NCBI RefSeq assembly: GCF_041435435.1
Contig: NZ_CP108494.1
Location: 7,474,501 to 7,538,500 of the forward strand
Reading direction: 5' to 3'
Source: Streptomyces sp. NBC_01241
GTDB taxonomy: Bacteria; Actinomycetota; Actinomycetes; Streptomycetales; Streptomycetaceae
Length of the DNA: 64,000 nt
Shown here: in pieces, positions 31,171-39,663 of the stretch
Layout of the letters: each line of letters starts with the position of its first letter
Position numbering within the stretch: position 1 is the first letter of the stretch
Notes under the pieces: generated by a model
The model's database searches: none
What the model was told of the DNA's origin: nothing
What the model saw: the letters and a program-made list of their open reading frames with translations, nothing else
Position numbers and translations under genes: made by a program

Positions 31171-34100
31171 GTGCACATCACCAGATACAGGAGCAGAACC
31201 CGGCTCCGCGTCCGTACATCCCTCGCCCTGCTCACCGGCGGCCTGCTCACCGCGGCCACCCTCACCCTCGGCGCCTCGCCCGGGGCGGCCGTGGAAGGAC
31301 CGGCGTCGCCGGCCGCCGCCGACGCCGCGGCCGAGGAATTCCAGCAGGTCACGCTCGCCAAGGGCGCGGCCGAGACCGGCGAGCCCATGACCCTCGCCGT
31401 CCTCCCCGACCGCAGCGTGCTGCACACCTCGCGCACCGGCGAGCTGCGTCTCACCGACAGCGGTGGAAACACCCGGGTCGTGGGGTCCGTCCCCGTGTAC
31501 TCGCACGACGAAGAGGGCCTCCAGGGCGTCGCCATCGACCCCGACTTCAGCGAGAACCGGGCCATCTACCTCTACTACGCGCCCCCGCTGGACACCCCCG
31601 GCGGAGACGCGCCGGAGAACGGCACGGCCGCCGACTTCGCCAAGTTCGACGGGGTGAACCGTCTCTCGCGCTTCGTCCTGAACGCCGACGGCACCCTCGA
31701 CAACGCCAGCGAGAAGAAGATCCTCGACATCCCGACCTCGCGCGGTATCTGCTGTCATGTCGGCGGCGACATCGACTTCGACGCGCAGGGCAACCTGTAT
31801 CTGTCGACCGGCGACGACTCCAACCCGTTCGCCTCCGACGGCTACGCGCCGATCGACGAGCGCCCCGACCGCAACCCGGCGTTCGACGCCAGGCGCAGCG
31901 CCGGCAACACCAACGATTTGCGCGGCAAGATTCTCCGCATCAAGGTCGCCGAAGACGGCTCGTACACCATCCCTGACGGGAACCTCTTCGCGCCGGGTAC
32001 GGACAAGACCCGTCCCGAGATCTACGCGATGGGCCTTCGCAACCCGTTCCGCTTCTCCGTCGACAAGGCCACGGGCATCCTCTACGTCGGCGACTACGGG
32101 CCCGACGCGGGTGCGGCCGATCCCAAGCGAGGACCGGCCGGACAGGTCGAGTTCGACCGGGTGACCGAGGCGGGCAACTTCGGCTGGCCGTTCTGCACCG
32201 GAGCCAACGACGCGTACGTCGACTACGACTTCGCGACGAAGACGTCCGGCGCATCCTTCGACTGCAACGCTCCTAAGAACACCTCGCCGCACAACACCGG
32301 CCTCGTGGACCTGCCGCCCGCCCAGCCCGCCTGGATTCCCTACGACGGCGGATCCGTGCCCGAGTTCGGCACCGGCTCCGAGTCGCCGATGGGCGGCCCC
32401 GTCTACCACTACGACGCCGACCTCGACTCGCCGGTGAAGTTCCCCGAGGCCTACGACGGGCAGTTCTTCGCCGGAGAGTTCGGCCGACGCTGGATCAAGG
32501 CCATCAAGCACGACGCCGACGGCACCGTCCAGTCCATCAACCCCGTTCCGTGGACCGGGACCCAGGTGATGGACATGGCCTTCGGACCCGACGGGGCGCT
32601 GTACGTCCTCGACTACGGCACCAGCTGGTTCGGCGGCGACGAGAACTCCGGGCTCTACCGCATCGAGAACGCCACCGGCGGCCGCTCACCCAACGCGGTC
32701 GCGTCGTCCAACAAGACCTCGGGCACGGCGCCGCTCAAGGTGGGCTTCTCCTCGGAGGGCACCGTCGACCCCGACGGCGACCCCCTGACGTACGCCTGGG
32801 ACTTCGGCGACGGCGGCAGCTCGACCGCCGCCAACCCCACGTACACATACAAGAAGAACGGCACCTACACGGCGACCGTCACCGCCAAGGACCCGACCGG
32901 CCGGACCGCCTCCGCGAGTGTCCATGTCACGGTCGGCAACACGGCACCGAAGGTGGAACTCAAACTCCCCGGTGACGGGCAGCTGTTCACCTTCGGTGAC
33001 GATGTCCCGTTCAAGGTGACCGTCACCGACCCCGAGGACGGCACGATCGACTGCTCGAAGGTCGAGGTCCGCTTCGTTCTCGGCCACGACAGCCACGGCC
33101 ACCCGATCACCACCGTCAACGGGTGCTCCGGCACGATCAAGACCGCAGTCGACGGCGGGCACGACCCGAACGCCAACATCTTCGGGGTCATCGACGCCTC
33201 CTACACGGACGGCGGAGGCGGCGGCCAGGCGTCCCTGTCCGGTCACGACCAGGCGCAGCTCCAGCCGAGGCACCGCCAGGCCGAGCACTTCAGCGCCTCG
33301 TCCGGGATCAAGGTCTACGACAAGGCGACCGCCAACGGCGGCAAGACCGTCGGCGACATCGACAACGGCGACTGGATCTCCTTCAAGCCGTACATCCTCG
33401 GCGACTCCAACAAGCTCACCGCCCGCATCGCATCCGGTGGCAGCGGAGGATTCCTGGAGGTACGGGCAGGCTCGGCGACCGGTACGCTCCTGGGCTCGAC
33501 CCCGGTACCCGTGACCGGCGGCTGGGAGAACTTCCAGGACGTCGACGTGAACTTGAGCAAGGTCCCCAAGAAGGCCACCGAGCTCTTCCTCGTCTTCAAG
33601 GGAGGCGACGGAGCGCTGTACGACGTCGACGACTTCGAGCTCACCCACAGCACCGCCGGCAAGGCCGCCAAGCGGGTCCTGGTCTTCTCGAAGACGGCCG
33701 GCTTCCGCCACGACGCGATTCCCGAGGGCATCGCCGCGCTGAAGGAACTCGGCAAGGGCAGCGACATCACCGTCGACGCGACGGAGGAGGCCCGCCAGTT
33801 CACCACCGGCAACCTGGCGCGGTACGACGCCGTCGTCTTCCTGTCGACGACCGGTGACGTGCTCAACGCCGACCAGCAGAAGGCATTCGAGAACTACGTG
33901 GCCACCGGCGGCGGCTACATGGGCGTCCACGCGGCGGCGGACACGGAGTACGACTGGCCGTTCTACGGCGGACTCGTCGGGGCGTACTTCTCCTCGCACC
34001 CCGCCATCCAGCCCGCCACCGTCCGCGTCGAGGACCACAAGCACCCGGCCACCGCCCACCTCGACGACGAGTGGAACCGCACCGACGAGTGGTACAACTA

Positions 34101-34893
34101 CCGCACCAACCCGCGCGGTCAGGCCAAGGTCCTCGCCACACTCGACGAGACGACCTACACCGGCGGCACCATGAAGGGCGACCACCCGATCACCTGGTGC
34201 CAGTCCTACCAGGGCGGCCGCTCCTTCTACACCGGCCTCGGCCACACCAAGGAGTCGTACGCCGAACCGGCCTTCCGGGGGCTCCTCCTCGGCGGCATGC
34301 GGTACGCGGCCGGTCAGGTGAAGGCCGACTGCAAGCCCGACACCGGCTACCGGTCGATCTTCAACGGCAAGACGCTCGAAGGATGGAAGCAGGCCGGCCC
34401 CGGAAAGTTCGACATCGTCGACGGTGAACTGCGCTCCGAGGGCGGCATGGGTCTGCTCACCTACCAGGCCAAGGAGCTCGGTGCGTACTCGCTCAAGCTC
34501 GACTGGAAGATGCAGGGCGACGACAACTCCGGTGTCTTCGTCGGCTTCCCGGAGTCCGACGACCCCTGGTCCGCGGTGAACAACGGCTACGAGGTCCAGA
34601 TCGACGCCACCGACGCGCCCGACCGCACCACGGGCTCGATCTACACCTTCAAGGCGGCGAACATCAAGGCCCGCGACCAGGCCCTGCGGCCGCCCGGCCA
34701 GTGGAACAGCTACGAGATCAAGGTCCAGGGCGAACGTCTCCAGGTCTTCCTCAACGGAGTGAAGATCAACGACTTCACCAACACCGATCCGGCACGGAGC
34801 CTGAAGAACGGCTACATCGGCATCCAGAACCACGGTGCCAATGACCATGTGTCCTTCCGCAACATCCAGCTGAAGGAACTGCCCTCGGCGTAG
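31171..34893 (+). CDS. Giant secreted five-domain protein: sugar-dehydrogenase propeller, PKD, CBM6-like, ThuA, DUF1080
   Basis: 1240 residues, signal peptide about 1-40 (cleavage near GAAV). Domains in order: glucose/sorbosone-dehydrogenase-type beta-propeller (about 55-495; GLQGVAIDPDFSENRAIYLY, YAMGLRNPFRFSVDKATG); PKD (505-590; DPDGDPLTYAWDFGDGG); a linker with paired Cys; a CBM6-like module (690-825; DNGDWISFKPYILGDSNKLT); ThuA-like domain (833-1045; RVLVFSKTAGFRHDAIPEGI, GGGYMGVHAAADTEYDW); and DUF1080/3-keto-disaccharide hydrolase (1059-1238; FNGKTLEGWKQAG, GDDNSGVFVGFP). DUF1080 and ThuA are tied to 3-keto-glycoside breakdown. All stops are at domain ends and no frameshift is seen. 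It is probably extracellular and, by context, prepares sugars for the upstream transporter. The combined activity has not, to my knowledge, been measured. Confidence 0.9.
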   Translation: MHITRYRSRTRLRVRTSLALLTGGLLTAATLTLGASPGAAVEGPASPAAADAAAEEFQQVTLAKGAAETGEPMTLAVLPDRSVLHTSRTGELRLTDSGGNTRVVGSVPVYSHDEEGLQGVAIDPDFSENRAIYLYYAPPLDTPGGDAPENGTAADFAKFDGVNRLSRFVLNADGTLDNASEKKILDIPTSRGICCHVGGDIDFDAQGNLYLSTGDDSNPFASDGYAPIDERPDRNPAFDARRSAGNTNDLRGKILRIKVAEDGSYTIPDGNLFAPGTDKTRPEIYAMGLRNPFRFSVDKATGILYVGDYGPDAGAADPKRGPAGQVEFDRVTEAGNFGWPFCTGANDAYVDYDFATKTSGASFDCNAPKNTSPHNTGLVDLPPAQPAWIPYDGGSVPEFGTGSESPMGGPVYHYDADLDSPVKFPEAYDGQFFAGEFGRRWIKAIKHDADGTVQSINPVPWTGTQVMDMAFGPDGALYVLDYGTSWFGGDENSGLYRIENATGGRSPNAVASSNKTSGTAPLKVGFSSEGTVDPDGDPLTYAWDFGDGGSSTAANPTYTYKKNGTYTATVTAKDPTGRTASASVHVTVGNTAPKVELKLPGDGQLFTFGDDVPFKVTVTDPEDGTIDCSKVEVRFVLGHDSHGHPITTVNGCSGTIKTAVDGGHDPNANIFGVIDASYTDGGGGGQASLSGHDQAQLQPRHRQAEHFSASSGIKVYDKATANGGKTVGDIDNGDWISFKPYILGDSNKLTARIASGGSGGFLEVRAGSATGTLLGSTPVPVTGGWENFQDVDVNLSKVPKKATELFLVFKGGDGALYDVDDFELTHSTAGKAAKRVLVFSKTAGFRHDAIPEGIAALKELGKGSDITVDATEEARQFTTGNLARYDAVVFLSTTGDVLNADQQKAFENYVATGGGYMGVHAAADTEYDWPFYGGLVGAYFSSHPAIQPATVRVEDHKHPATAHLDDEWNRTDEWYNYRTNPRGQAKVLATLDETTYTGGTMKGDHPITWCQSYQGGRSFYTGLGHTKESYAEPAFRGLLLGGMRYAAGQVKADCKPDTGYRSIFNGKTLEGWKQAGPGKFDIVDGELRSEGGMGLLTYQAKELGAYSLKLDWKMQGDDNSGVFVGFPESDDPWSAVNNGYEVQIDATDAPDRTTGSIYTFKAANIKARDQALRPPGQWNSYEIKVQGERLQVFLNGVKINDFTNTDPARSLKNGYIGIQNHGANDHVSFRNIQLKELPSA

Positions 34894-34909
34894 GGCGGTC
34901 ACCCCGGCC

Positions 34910-34949
34910 GACGGCGGGCAGGGAAGGGAAGACCTCCCCGCCCGCCGTC
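34910..34949 (+). terminator. Hairpin terminator after the giant secreted protein
   Basis: 10-bp stem GACGGCGGGC/GCCCGCCGTC with a 20-nt loop, 16 nt after the stop. Confidence 0.75.
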
Positions 34950-34980
34950 ACCACCCGGCCGTCCCACCTCGGCGGCCGTC

Positions 34981-35051
34981 TTCCCTCTTCGATCCTGTTC
35001 CGCTCCCGGTCCTGTTCCGCCTTCTATCCGATTCCCTCTTCGATCCTGTTC
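34981..35051. repeat. 20-bp direct repeat in leader of the ebo-type cluster
   Basis: TTCCCTCTTCGATCCTGTTC occurs exactly at 34981-35000 and 35032-35051, with a partial copy (tcctgttccgc) between. It lies 61 nt before the start of the first ebo-type gene and could be a pair of regulator sites or duplication debris. Confidence 0.7.
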
Positions 35052-35111
35052 GCTCGTCGCACAGCGCCACTCGCTCTGCCCAGCCAGCACCCCCAGCCAG
35101 GGAGGCAGCCC

Positions 35112-36230
35112 GTGTCAGCATCCGCCGTTCGTACCGGAGTCTGGTTCATCGGAGCACGCGGTTCCGTCGCCACCACCGCCACGGCGGGGTGCGCGGCGGT
35201 CGCGGCAGGGCTCCACCCGGCGGCCGGCATGGTCACCGAGACCACGCCGTTCGCCGACAGCGGGCTGCCCACCCTCACCTCACTGGTCTTCGGCGGACAC
35301 GACACCGTCGGCTGCCCCCTGCCCAAACGCGCCGAGGCCCTGGCCGCCGGGGGAGTGCTGCCGCACGGACTGCCCCGGGCCGTGCGCTCCGAACTCGCCG
35401 CCGCCGACGCGGAGATACGGCCCGGCGGGCCACTGCCCGGCGACACCCGCAGCGACGAGGAACTCATCACCGCCTTCGCCGCCGACCTCGTCGACTTCGG
35501 GCGCCGCAACGGTCTGACCAGGACGGTCGTGGTCAACGTCGCCTCCACGGAACCCGCCCCCGCCCCCGGCGACCCGCGTTTGGCCGTCAGCTCGCTCTAT
35601 GCCGCGGCGGCGCTCCGGGCCGGCTGCCCGTACGTCAACTTCACCCCGTCCACCGGGCTGCGCACCCCCGCGCTCCAGGACGCCGCCGCGGGCTGCGGAC
35701 TTCCTCACGCGGGCCGCGACGGCAAGACCGGCCAGACGCTGCTCCGCTCCGTACTCGCCCCGATGTTCGTGCAACGCGCCCTGCCCGTACGGGCCTGGTC
35801 GGGTACCAACCTGCTGGGCGGCGGGGACGGAGCGGCGCTGGCCGACCCGGGCGCGGCCGCGGCCAAGAACGCCGGCAAGGAACGCGTCCTCGCCGACACG
35901 CTGGGATCGGCGCCCGAGGGCGAGGTCCACATCGACGACGTACCGGCCCTCGGCGACTGGAAGACGGCGTGGGACCACATCGCGTTCGACGGATTCCTCG
36001 GTGCGCGCATGGTGCTCCAGACCACCTGGCAGGGGTGCGACTCCGCACTGGCCGCACCCCTGGTCCTGGACCTGGCGAGACTGGTCGCCCGCGCCCACGA
36101 GAAGGGACTGACCGGCCCCTTGCCCCAGCTCGGCTTCTACTTCAAGGACCCGGACGGCGGCCCGGCCGCACTCTTCGAGCAGTACGGAGAGCTGCTGGCC
36201 TTCGCCGACACCCTGCGGGGGGCGAAGTGA
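35112..36230 (+). CDS. myo-Inositol-1-phosphate synthase-like NAD-dependent cyclase
   Basis: 372 residues from GTG 35112. N-terminal NAD Rossmann segment VWFIGARGSVATTATAGCAA; VVVNVASTEP; YVNFTPSTGLRTPALQ; and, in the catalytic domain, GRDGKTGQTLLRSVLAPMFV followed by NLLGGGDGAALADPGAAAAK. The last two blocks match the GDD-KSGQTKLKSVLA and N-LGNNDG motifs of eukaryotic-type inositol-phosphate synthases, so the lysines needed for the aldol cyclisation are present. It converts a hexose 6-phosphate to a cyclitol phosphate by oxidation, aldol closure and reduction. It is the first gene of the ebo-type operon and overlaps the UbiA gene by 4 nt (GTGA). It takes the position where EboD, another NAD-dependent cyclase, stands in described clusters. 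Confidence 0.85.
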   Translation: MSASAVRTGVWFIGARGSVATTATAGCAAVAAGLHPAAGMVTETTPFADSGLPTLTSLVFGGHDTVGCPLPKRAEALAAGGVLPHGLPRAVRSELAAADAEIRPGGPLPGDTRSDEELITAFAADLVDFGRRNGLTRTVVVNVASTEPAPAPGDPRLAVSSLYAAAALRAGCPYVNFTPSTGLRTPALQDAAAGCGLPHAGRDGKTGQTLLRSVLAPMFVQRALPVRAWSGTNLLGGGDGAALADPGAAAAKNAGKERVLADTLGSAPEGEVHIDDVPALGDWKTAWDHIAFDGFLGARMVLQTTWQGCDSALAAPLVLDLARLVARAHEKGLTGPLPQLGFYFKDPDGGPAALFEQYGELLAFADTLRGAK

Positions 36231-37264
36231 CGCTACGGGCCTGGGCGGAACTGCTGCGGGTGTCGGCGCTGTTCACCGTCCCCGGCGACGCGCTCGCCGG
36301 AGCGGCAACGAGAGGCCTGCGCCCCGACCGGGGCACCGCGCTCGCCGTCGGCGCCTCGCTCTGCCTGTACGAGGCGGGGATGGCCCTCAACGACTGGGCC
36401 GACCGTGACGAGGACGCCATCGACCGCCCGCACCGGCCGATCCCCTCGGGACGGATCGCCCCCGGCGCGGCCCTCGCGGCGGCCGGCGCGCTGACGGCCG
36501 CGGGCCTGGGCCTCGCCGCCCGGGCCGGCCGCCCGGCCCTCGCGGTCGCCGCGGGGCTGGCGGCGACGGTCTGGGCGTACGACCTCCGTCTCAAACACAC
36601 CCCGGCGGGACCGGCGGCGATGGCGGCGGCGCGAGGACTGGATCTCCTGCTCGGCGCCGCAGCCACGGGGGCCGCGAAGAGACCGACGGGTTCGGGCTCG
36701 GGCCCGGCTCCTGGTGCGGCTGCGCGCGGCGGCAACCGCGGGGGCATGCGGAGCGCCCTCCCGGCCGCCGGACTGCTCGGCGCGCACACCTACGCCGTCA
36801 CCGCCGTCTCCCGGCACGAGGCGCAGGGTGGATCCACCGCCGTCCCCCTCGCCGCGCTCGCGGCCGTCACCGCGCTGGGCGCCGCGGCCCTGCGTGAGCC
36901 CGGGGGCGCGCTCCCGGAACCGGGAGGGTCCGAGGGCACGCCCCCGCACGGGCCTCACGGCCGGACGCGGACGGCGCACCTCTCGCACCGGCCCCGGGCC
37001 ACCCTGGCGTCCACCACCACCCCCCGCCTCCTCCTCACCGCGCTCACCGGCAGCTACTTCCGTACCGCCGCCGGGCCCCTCCTCCACGCCGCCCTCAACC
37101 CGTCCCCGCCGCTCACCCAGCGCGCCGTCGGCGGTGGCATCCGGGCGATGATCCCGCTCCAGGCCGCCCTGGCCGCCCGCGCCGGAGCAGCCGGAACCGG
37201 GTACGCCGTCATGGGGCTCGTCCCGCTGGCCCGCGCCCTCGCCCGGAAGGTGAGCCCCACATGA
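36227..37264 (+). CDS. UbiA-type membrane prenyltransferase (EboC-like)
   Basis: 345 residues from GTG 36227. Seven to nine membrane helices. The first Asp-rich motif is complete: ALNDWADRDEDAIDRPHRPI (NDxxDxxxD), which binds Mg-prenyl diphosphate. The second motif region around YDLRLKHTPAG (about residue 120) is recognisable. Two hydrophilic Gly/Pro/Arg-rich loops (about residues 150-165 and 220-265) are longer than usual. It would attach a prenyl group to a soluble acceptor at the membrane. Start overlaps the cyclase stop and its end overlaps the next start (ATGA), so it is firmly part of the operon. EboC identity rests on neighbourhood plus the UbiA fold. Confidence 0.8.
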   Translation: MTLRAWAELLRVSALFTVPGDALAGAATRGLRPDRGTALAVGASLCLYEAGMALNDWADRDEDAIDRPHRPIPSGRIAPGAALAAAGALTAAGLGLAARAGRPALAVAAGLAATVWAYDLRLKHTPAGPAAMAAARGLDLLLGAAATGAAKRPTGSGSGPAPGAAARGGNRGGMRSALPAAGLLGAHTYAVTAVSRHEAQGGSTAVPLAALAAVTALGAAALREPGGALPEPGGSEGTPPHGPHGRTRTAHLSHRPRATLASTTTPRLLLTALTGSYFRTAAGPLLHAALNPSPPLTQRAVGGGIRAMIPLQAALAARAGAAGTGYAVMGLVPLARALARKVSPT

Positions 37265-38118
37265 CGATCCGCCTCGGCTACGGCACCAACGGACTCACCG
37301 ACCTCCGCCTCGACGACGCCCTCGGCCTCCTGGCCGACCTCGGGTATGACGGGGTCGGCCTGACTCTCGACCACATGCACCTCGACCCCCTCGCGCCGGA
37401 CCTCCACGCCCGCACCCACCGGGTGGCGTCCAGGCTCCAGGAGCTGGGCCTCGGCGTCACCGTCGAGACCGGGGCCCGGTACATCCTCGACCCCCGCCGC
37501 AAGCACGGCCCGTCCCTCCTCGACCCGGACCCCGAGGCCCGCGCCGCCCGCACCCGGCTGCTCGTCCGGGCCGTCGGTATCGCCGCCGACCTCGGCGCCC
37601 ACGCCGTGCACTGCTTCAGCGGCATCACCCCACCGGACACCACCCCCGACACCGCCTGGCAGCGGCTCGTCGACTCCCTCGACCCCGTCCTGGACGCCGC
37701 CGACCGCTCCGGCATCCCCCTGGCCATCGAACCCGAGCCCGGACACCTCCTCGCCGATCTCGCCGACTTCCACCACCTGCGCGTCCTCAGCGGCGATCCA
37801 CCACCGCTCGGACTCACCCTCGACATCGGCCACTGCCAATGCCTGGAGCCCGCGCCGCCCGCCGACTGCGTCCGCGACGCCGCCCCCTGGCTGCGGCACG
37901 TCCAGATCGAGGACATGCGCAGGGGCGTCCACGAACACCTCCCGTTCGGCGACGGCGAGATCGACTTCCCGCCCGTACTCGAAGCGCTCGACGCCCTCTC
38001 GGACACCGGCTACCGCGGTCTGACCGTCGTCGAGCTGCCCCGTCACTCCCACGCCGGACCCGAACTCGCCCGCACCTCCATCGAGTTCCTCCGCAAGCAC
38101 GGCCCGTCAGGACGCTGA
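37261..38118 (+). CDS. TIM-barrel sugar isomerase/epimerase of ebo-type cluster
   Basis: 285 residues, starting in a 4-nt overlap with the prenyltransferase. Xylose-isomerase-like barrel: RLGYGTNGLTDLRLDDALGL, LADLGYDGVGLTLDHMHLDP, GVTVETGARYILDP, IPLAIEPEPGHLLADLADFH, LGLTLDIGHCQCLEPAP and HVQIEDMRRGVHEHLPFGDG, with Glu, Asp-His, and Glu/His metal ligands. It should act on a keto-sugar or cyclitol within the cytosol. The substrate is unknown. It is present in many actinobacterial versions of this cluster, as far as I recall, but is not one of the original Ebo letters. Confidence 0.85.
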   Translation: MTIRLGYGTNGLTDLRLDDALGLLADLGYDGVGLTLDHMHLDPLAPDLHARTHRVASRLQELGLGVTVETGARYILDPRRKHGPSLLDPDPEARAARTRLLVRAVGIAADLGAHAVHCFSGITPPDTTPDTAWQRLVDSLDPVLDAADRSGIPLAIEPEPGHLLADLADFHHLRVLSGDPPPLGLTLDIGHCQCLEPAPPADCVRDAAPWLRHVQIEDMRRGVHEHLPFGDGEIDFPPVLEALDALSDTGYRGLTVVELPRHSHAGPELARTSIEFLRKHGPSGR

Positions 38119-38142
38119 AACCGCGAAGGGAGCGACGACGCC

Positions 38143-38811
38143 ATGCCGATGAACCCGACGACCACCCGGCTGCTGACCCGCAAGGAACTCGAAGCCCGGC
38201 TCGGCGGAGCCGCACGCGCCTGGCTCGACGAGGCCCTCGCCGAGGCCGAACACGCCGCCTCCCGCGAAGACACCGAACAGCGGCCCGGCGGCCCGTACGC
38301 CGTACCGTCGTGGGAGCTGCGGTACGCGGCCGCCGGCCGGCACTGCGGACTCGAACACGCCGACTCCGTACGTGCCCTGCTGCTCATCGAGGCCCGCGCC
38401 GCACTGTCTGCCCTCACCAGGCTCTACGAGCAGGGCACCGCCGCCGAACGGCGCGCCGTCCTGCTCACTCTGCACCGGCTGGACCTCGGCCCCACCGCCC
38501 TTCCGCTCGTCGAGGACGCCTTGCGCACCAATGACACCCGGCTCGTCGCCGCGGCCGTCGGACCGTACGCGGCCGCCCATCTCGATGCGCACAACTGGCG
38601 CCACGCCATTCTCAAATGCCTCTTCACCGGTGTCCCCGTCGAGACCGTCGACCAACTGGCCCGGCGCTCGCGCGGCGACGCGGAACTCGCCCGCATGCTC
38701 GGTGACTTCGCGGCCGAACGTATCGCCGCGGGCCGCAGCGTTCCCGCCGGTCTCACCCGCGTCCTCGCCCTCACCACCCCTGGCCCCGCGGCCCCCACGG
38801 AGGAGTCCTGA
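38143..38811 (+). CDS. eboA: EboA-domain protein
   Basis: 222 residues. Alpha-helical and soluble: LLTRKELEARLGGAARAWLD at the start, then ERRAVLLTLHRLDLGPTALP, LVEDALRTNDTRLVAAAVGP and HNWRHAILKCLFTGVPVETV. The AHLDAHNWRHAILKCLFTGV stretch is the EboA hallmark. The gene is defined by its co-occurrence with EboB-EboE; the biochemical role is unknown. TGATG overlap with eboB (stop and start share an A) gives coupled translation. A GAAGGGAG Shine-Dalgarno lies before the ATG 24 nt after the previous stop, so it may also be independently initiated. Confidence 0.82.
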   Translation: MPMNPTTTRLLTRKELEARLGGAARAWLDEALAEAEHAASREDTEQRPGGPYAVPSWELRYAAAGRHCGLEHADSVRALLLIEARAALSALTRLYEQGTAAERRAVLLTLHRLDLGPTALPLVEDALRTNDTRLVAAAVGPYAAAHLDAHNWRHAILKCLFTGVPVETVDQLARRSRGDAELARMLGDFAAERIAAGRSVPAGLTRVLALTTPGPAAPTEES

Positions 38812-39659
38812 TGCGCATCTTCGACCCCCACATCCATATGACCTCCCGCACCACGGACGACTACCAGGCGATGTACGACGCGGGCGTCCGCGCCCTCGTG
38901 GAACCCTCCTTCTGGCTCGGCCAGCCCCGCACCTCGCCCGCCAGCTTCTTCGACTACTTCGACGCCCTGCTCGGCTGGGAACCCTTCCGCGCCGCCCAGT
39001 ACGGCATAGCCCACCACTGCACGCTCGCCCTCAACCCCAAAGAGGCGAACGACCCCCGCTGCACCCCCGTCCTGGACGCCCTGCCCCGCTACCTCGTCAA
39101 GGACTCCGTCGTCGCCGTCGGCGAGATCGGCTACGACTCCATGACCCCGGCCGAGGACACCGCCCTGGCCGCCCAGCTCCAGCTCGCCGCCGACCACGGC
39201 CTGCCCGCTCTCGTCCACACCCCGCACCGCGACAAGCTCGCCGGTCTGCACCGCACCCTCGACGTCATCCGTGAATCGCACCTCCCCCCGGAGCTGGTCC
39301 TGCTCGATCACCTCAATGAGACGACCGTAAAGGACGCCACTGACAGCGGCTGCTGGGCCGGCTTCTCCATCTACCCCGACACCAAGATGGACGAGGACCG
39401 CATGATCGCGATCCTCAAGAGCCACGGCACCGGGAAGGTCCTGGTCAACTCGGCCGCCGACTGGGGCAGGAGCGACCCGCTCAAGACCCGCAAGGTGGGC
39501 GACGCGATGCTCGCCGCCGGATTCGGCGAGGACGACGTCGACCAGGTGCTCTGGCGCAACCCCGTCGCCTTCTACGGCCAGAGCGGCCGTCTCCAGCTCG
39601 ACACCGCCGCACCGCAACCACTCCACGAGGGCAACTCCATCCTGCGCGGAGGGGAGTGA
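38811..39659 (+). CDS. eboB: EboB, TatD-like metal-dependent hydrolase
   Basis: 282 residues. Amidohydrolase-type barrel: FDPHIHMTSRT gives the first HxH, AVGEIGYDSMTPAED the bridging Glu, ALVHTPHRDK and LLDHLNETT the two further His, and LVNSAADWGRSDP the last Asp. All metal ligands are intact, so it should be an active two-metal hydrolase. The EHIH-like start and AHHCTLALNPKEANDP stretch are typical of EboB rather than TatD. Substrate unknown. It shares a base with eboA's stop and precedes eboE by 4 nt. Confidence 0.88.
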   Translation: MRIFDPHIHMTSRTTDDYQAMYDAGVRALVEPSFWLGQPRTSPASFFDYFDALLGWEPFRAAQYGIAHHCTLALNPKEANDPRCTPVLDALPRYLVKDSVVAVGEIGYDSMTPAEDTALAAQLQLAADHGLPALVHTPHRDKLAGLHRTLDVIRESHLPPELVLLDHLNETTVKDATDSGCWAGFSIYPDTKMDEDRMIAILKSHGTGKVLVNSAADWGRSDPLKTRKVGDAMLAAGFGEDDVDQVLWRNPVAFYGQSGRLQLDTAAPQPLHEGNSILRGGE

Positions 39660-39663
39660 GGCG

